Positions 4,585-5,677 of a stretch of DNA of 5,677 nt are shown piece after piece (positions within the stretch are counted from its first letter, which is position 1; each line of letters starts with the position of its first letter). The DNA lies in assembly GCA_028281215.1 (NCBI GenBank), contig JANQKH010000820.1:1-5677 (forward strand), written 5' to 3'. This stretch comes from Phycisphaeraceae bacterium (GTDB lineage: Bacteria; Planctomycetota; Phycisphaerae; Phycisphaerales; Phycisphaeraceae). The notes beneath the pieces are model-generated. The model was not told the DNA's origin and made no database searches. It worked only from the letters and a program-made list of their open reading frames with translations. The position numbers were made by a program, and so were the translations under genes.

Positions 4585-5677
4585 TTATTGGCTGCAAATG
4601 CGGATACCCTCAAACTCCCTGAACCGATGGCCGGCGAGCTGGCGCTGCTTTGTCTCCACTCCGGGCACGGCTGCCTTAAGGTTCCGCCCGAAGCTGTGGA
4701 TAGTGCCGGGGTGGTCACGGCCCGTGTGGTCACACCAGTCGCGCCACTTCCGATACAGTTCGTCGGTGCCAACGTTCATTCCCGGTCCGACTTCACATTC
4801 GTCACGAACGAACGCTGAGATAGGCGACGACAGTTCTTCAAGTTCCTGCATGGCGTCAGCGCCGCTGTCGGGTTGAATGAACGCGCCGCGGTCCTTGAGT
4901 CGCTTCCTCCCCTCGATGGCCCAATTCAGGATTCCCGGCAGTTCAGCGAGCAGTTTGTCCGTGAGGTGTGTGTCCTCTTTTCCATAGAAGGACTGCGTCA
5001 GCGTCAGTGTGATGAACCGACTCGCCAGGGCGCCGGAGGTGTCGGCCAAGCGTGGCAACTCATTCGTCAGCACCATGACGCGTGTCGGCAATTGAACCTG
5101 CAAGGCGGGTTGGTGCTTGCGGTCGACGCTGATGTGGTCCTCGCCGGAGATTCGCAGCAGGTTCTCAACGATGAGACTTTGGTCCGTCTTGCCTGACAAC
5201 CTCGCGTCCGACATGACGGCCAGCAACTTGTCCAGCCATGATTGCAGACCAAAGTTGGTGCCGAGGCTGCCCATCGTCGGGCCACACACATTACGCGGCC
5301 CAAGGATGGCGTTGAGTATGCGGGCGATTGTTCCCTTACCGCTTCGCTTCGGCCCCACAAGCATGAACATCTTCTGCAACGATGTCCACGGCGTCAGTGT
5401 GTACCCGAACCATTCCTGTAGTGTGAAAATACTGGCGGGGTCGTTCGGCCATAACTGGTTGAGGAACGTATGCCACGCAGTGGGTTCGATTGCGAACGGG
5501 TCAAACGGCACGGGCAATGCGTTGGTTGTGAACAGGTCCGGCGTTGCCGGCGACAGGTCACAAGTGTCCAGGTCAAGCACACCATTGGCACAGGCAATCA
5601 CATCGCCGGCAAGCGATTCACCCGGCAGGATGAATGGTTGGTTCAACTCCCGACTGAGCAACACGCGGGTGTCTGTG
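4585..5677 (-). CDS. P4/D5-type primase-helicase, superfamily 3 (3' part)
   Basis: The frame enters from the right window edge and ends at TAA 4587-4585; about 364 codons are visible, so only the helicase half and its preceding D5_N-like region are seen. Counting from GTG 5664: NGVLDLDT (27-34) marks the D5_N region; GPKRSGKGT (104-112) is the Walker A loop that binds ATP; LLAVMSDA (147-154) is the Walker B region; TRVMVLTNELP (194-204) is the sensor-1/motif C asparagine strand; GALASRF (211-217) carries the arginine finger; ELYRKWRDWCDH (302-313) begins the C-terminal winged-helix domain. These are the hallmarks of hexameric SF3 helicases of phage P4 alpha, pox D5 and many plasmids and satellites, which unwind DNA at a self-encoded origin. 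The N-terminal primase domain should lie beyond the window. The adjacent box cluster is the likely target. Confidence 0.9.
   Translation of the reverse strand, partial: TDTRVLLSRELNQPFILPGESLAGDVIACANGVLDLDTCDLSPATPDLFTTNALPVPFDPFAIEPTAWHTFLNQLWPNDPASIFTLQEWFGYTLTPWTSLQKMFMLVGPKRSGKGTIARILNAILGPRNVCGPTMGSLGTNFGLQSWLDKLLAVMSDARLSGKTDQSLIVENLLRISGEDHISVDRKHQPALQVQLPTRVMVLTNELPRLADTSGALASRFITLTLTQSFYGKEDTHLTDKLLAELPGILNWAIEGRKRLKDRGAFIQPDSGADAMQELEELSSPISAFVRDECEVGPGMNVGTDELYRKWRDWCDHTGRDHPGTIHSFGRNLKAAVPGVETKQRQLAGHRFREFEGIRICSQ

Noticed and set aside
4504..5196. Several plus-strand open frames of about 100 codons
   Set aside because: They are antisense to the primase-helicase, whose motifs are unmistakable; their products show no family features.

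Overview
This window looks like part of a phage-derived or satellite-like mobile element in a moderately GC-rich bacterium. All supported genes lie on the minus strand, so transcription runs from high to low coordinates. The protein families are reminiscent of elements in Planctomycetota-like genomes, but that assignment rests on general resemblance and is only an inference. There is no rRNA, tRNA, CRISPR array, integrase, transposase, terminase, portal or capsid gene in view.

Right part (5677 to about 3680) is a replication and regulation module. It starts with the 3' part of a P4/D5-type primase-helicase (superfamily 3 helicase with Walker A and an arginine finger), cut by the window edge. 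A roughly 270-bp spacer follows, holding a compact cluster of inverted and direct copies of a CGCGTG-centred box; this is a candidate replication origin or regulator-binding site. Then come a small four-cysteine zinc-ribbon protein (4090-4311) and a small helix-turn-helix/excisionase-like protein (3777-4037). Directly downstream, in the same frame as the HTH gene, is a 24-codon micro-ORF (3687-3761) whose peptide resembles the HTH segment itself.

Middle and left part (3656 to 312) is a compact virion/tail-like gene set: a 222-aa beta-rich, Gly/Ser/Thr-rich surface-type protein, a 274-aa helical coiled-coil protein, a 182-aa stand-alone zinc metalloprotease related to the FtsH (M41) peptidase domain, a 347-aa protein with a tape-measure-like N terminus, and a 64-aa helical protein. 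The last four genes are joined by a 4-nt overlap, an 8-nt overlap and a 3-nt gap, each start having a good Shine-Dalgarno sequence, so they are almost certainly one translationally coupled operon.

Left edge (311 to 1): after a stem-loop (237-293) there is a good sigma70-type promoter whose 17-bp spacer contains a run of eight G, a candidate phase-variable tract. It precedes the start of a new minus-strand gene (1-115, cut by the window) encoding a classical signal peptide. This is probably a separately transcribed exported protein, either host DNA beyond the element or an accessory gene of it.

The most interesting points are the box cluster beside the primase gene, the micro-ORF repeating the HTH, the homopolymer inside the promoter spacer, and the stand-alone M41-like peptidase inside a tail-like operon.
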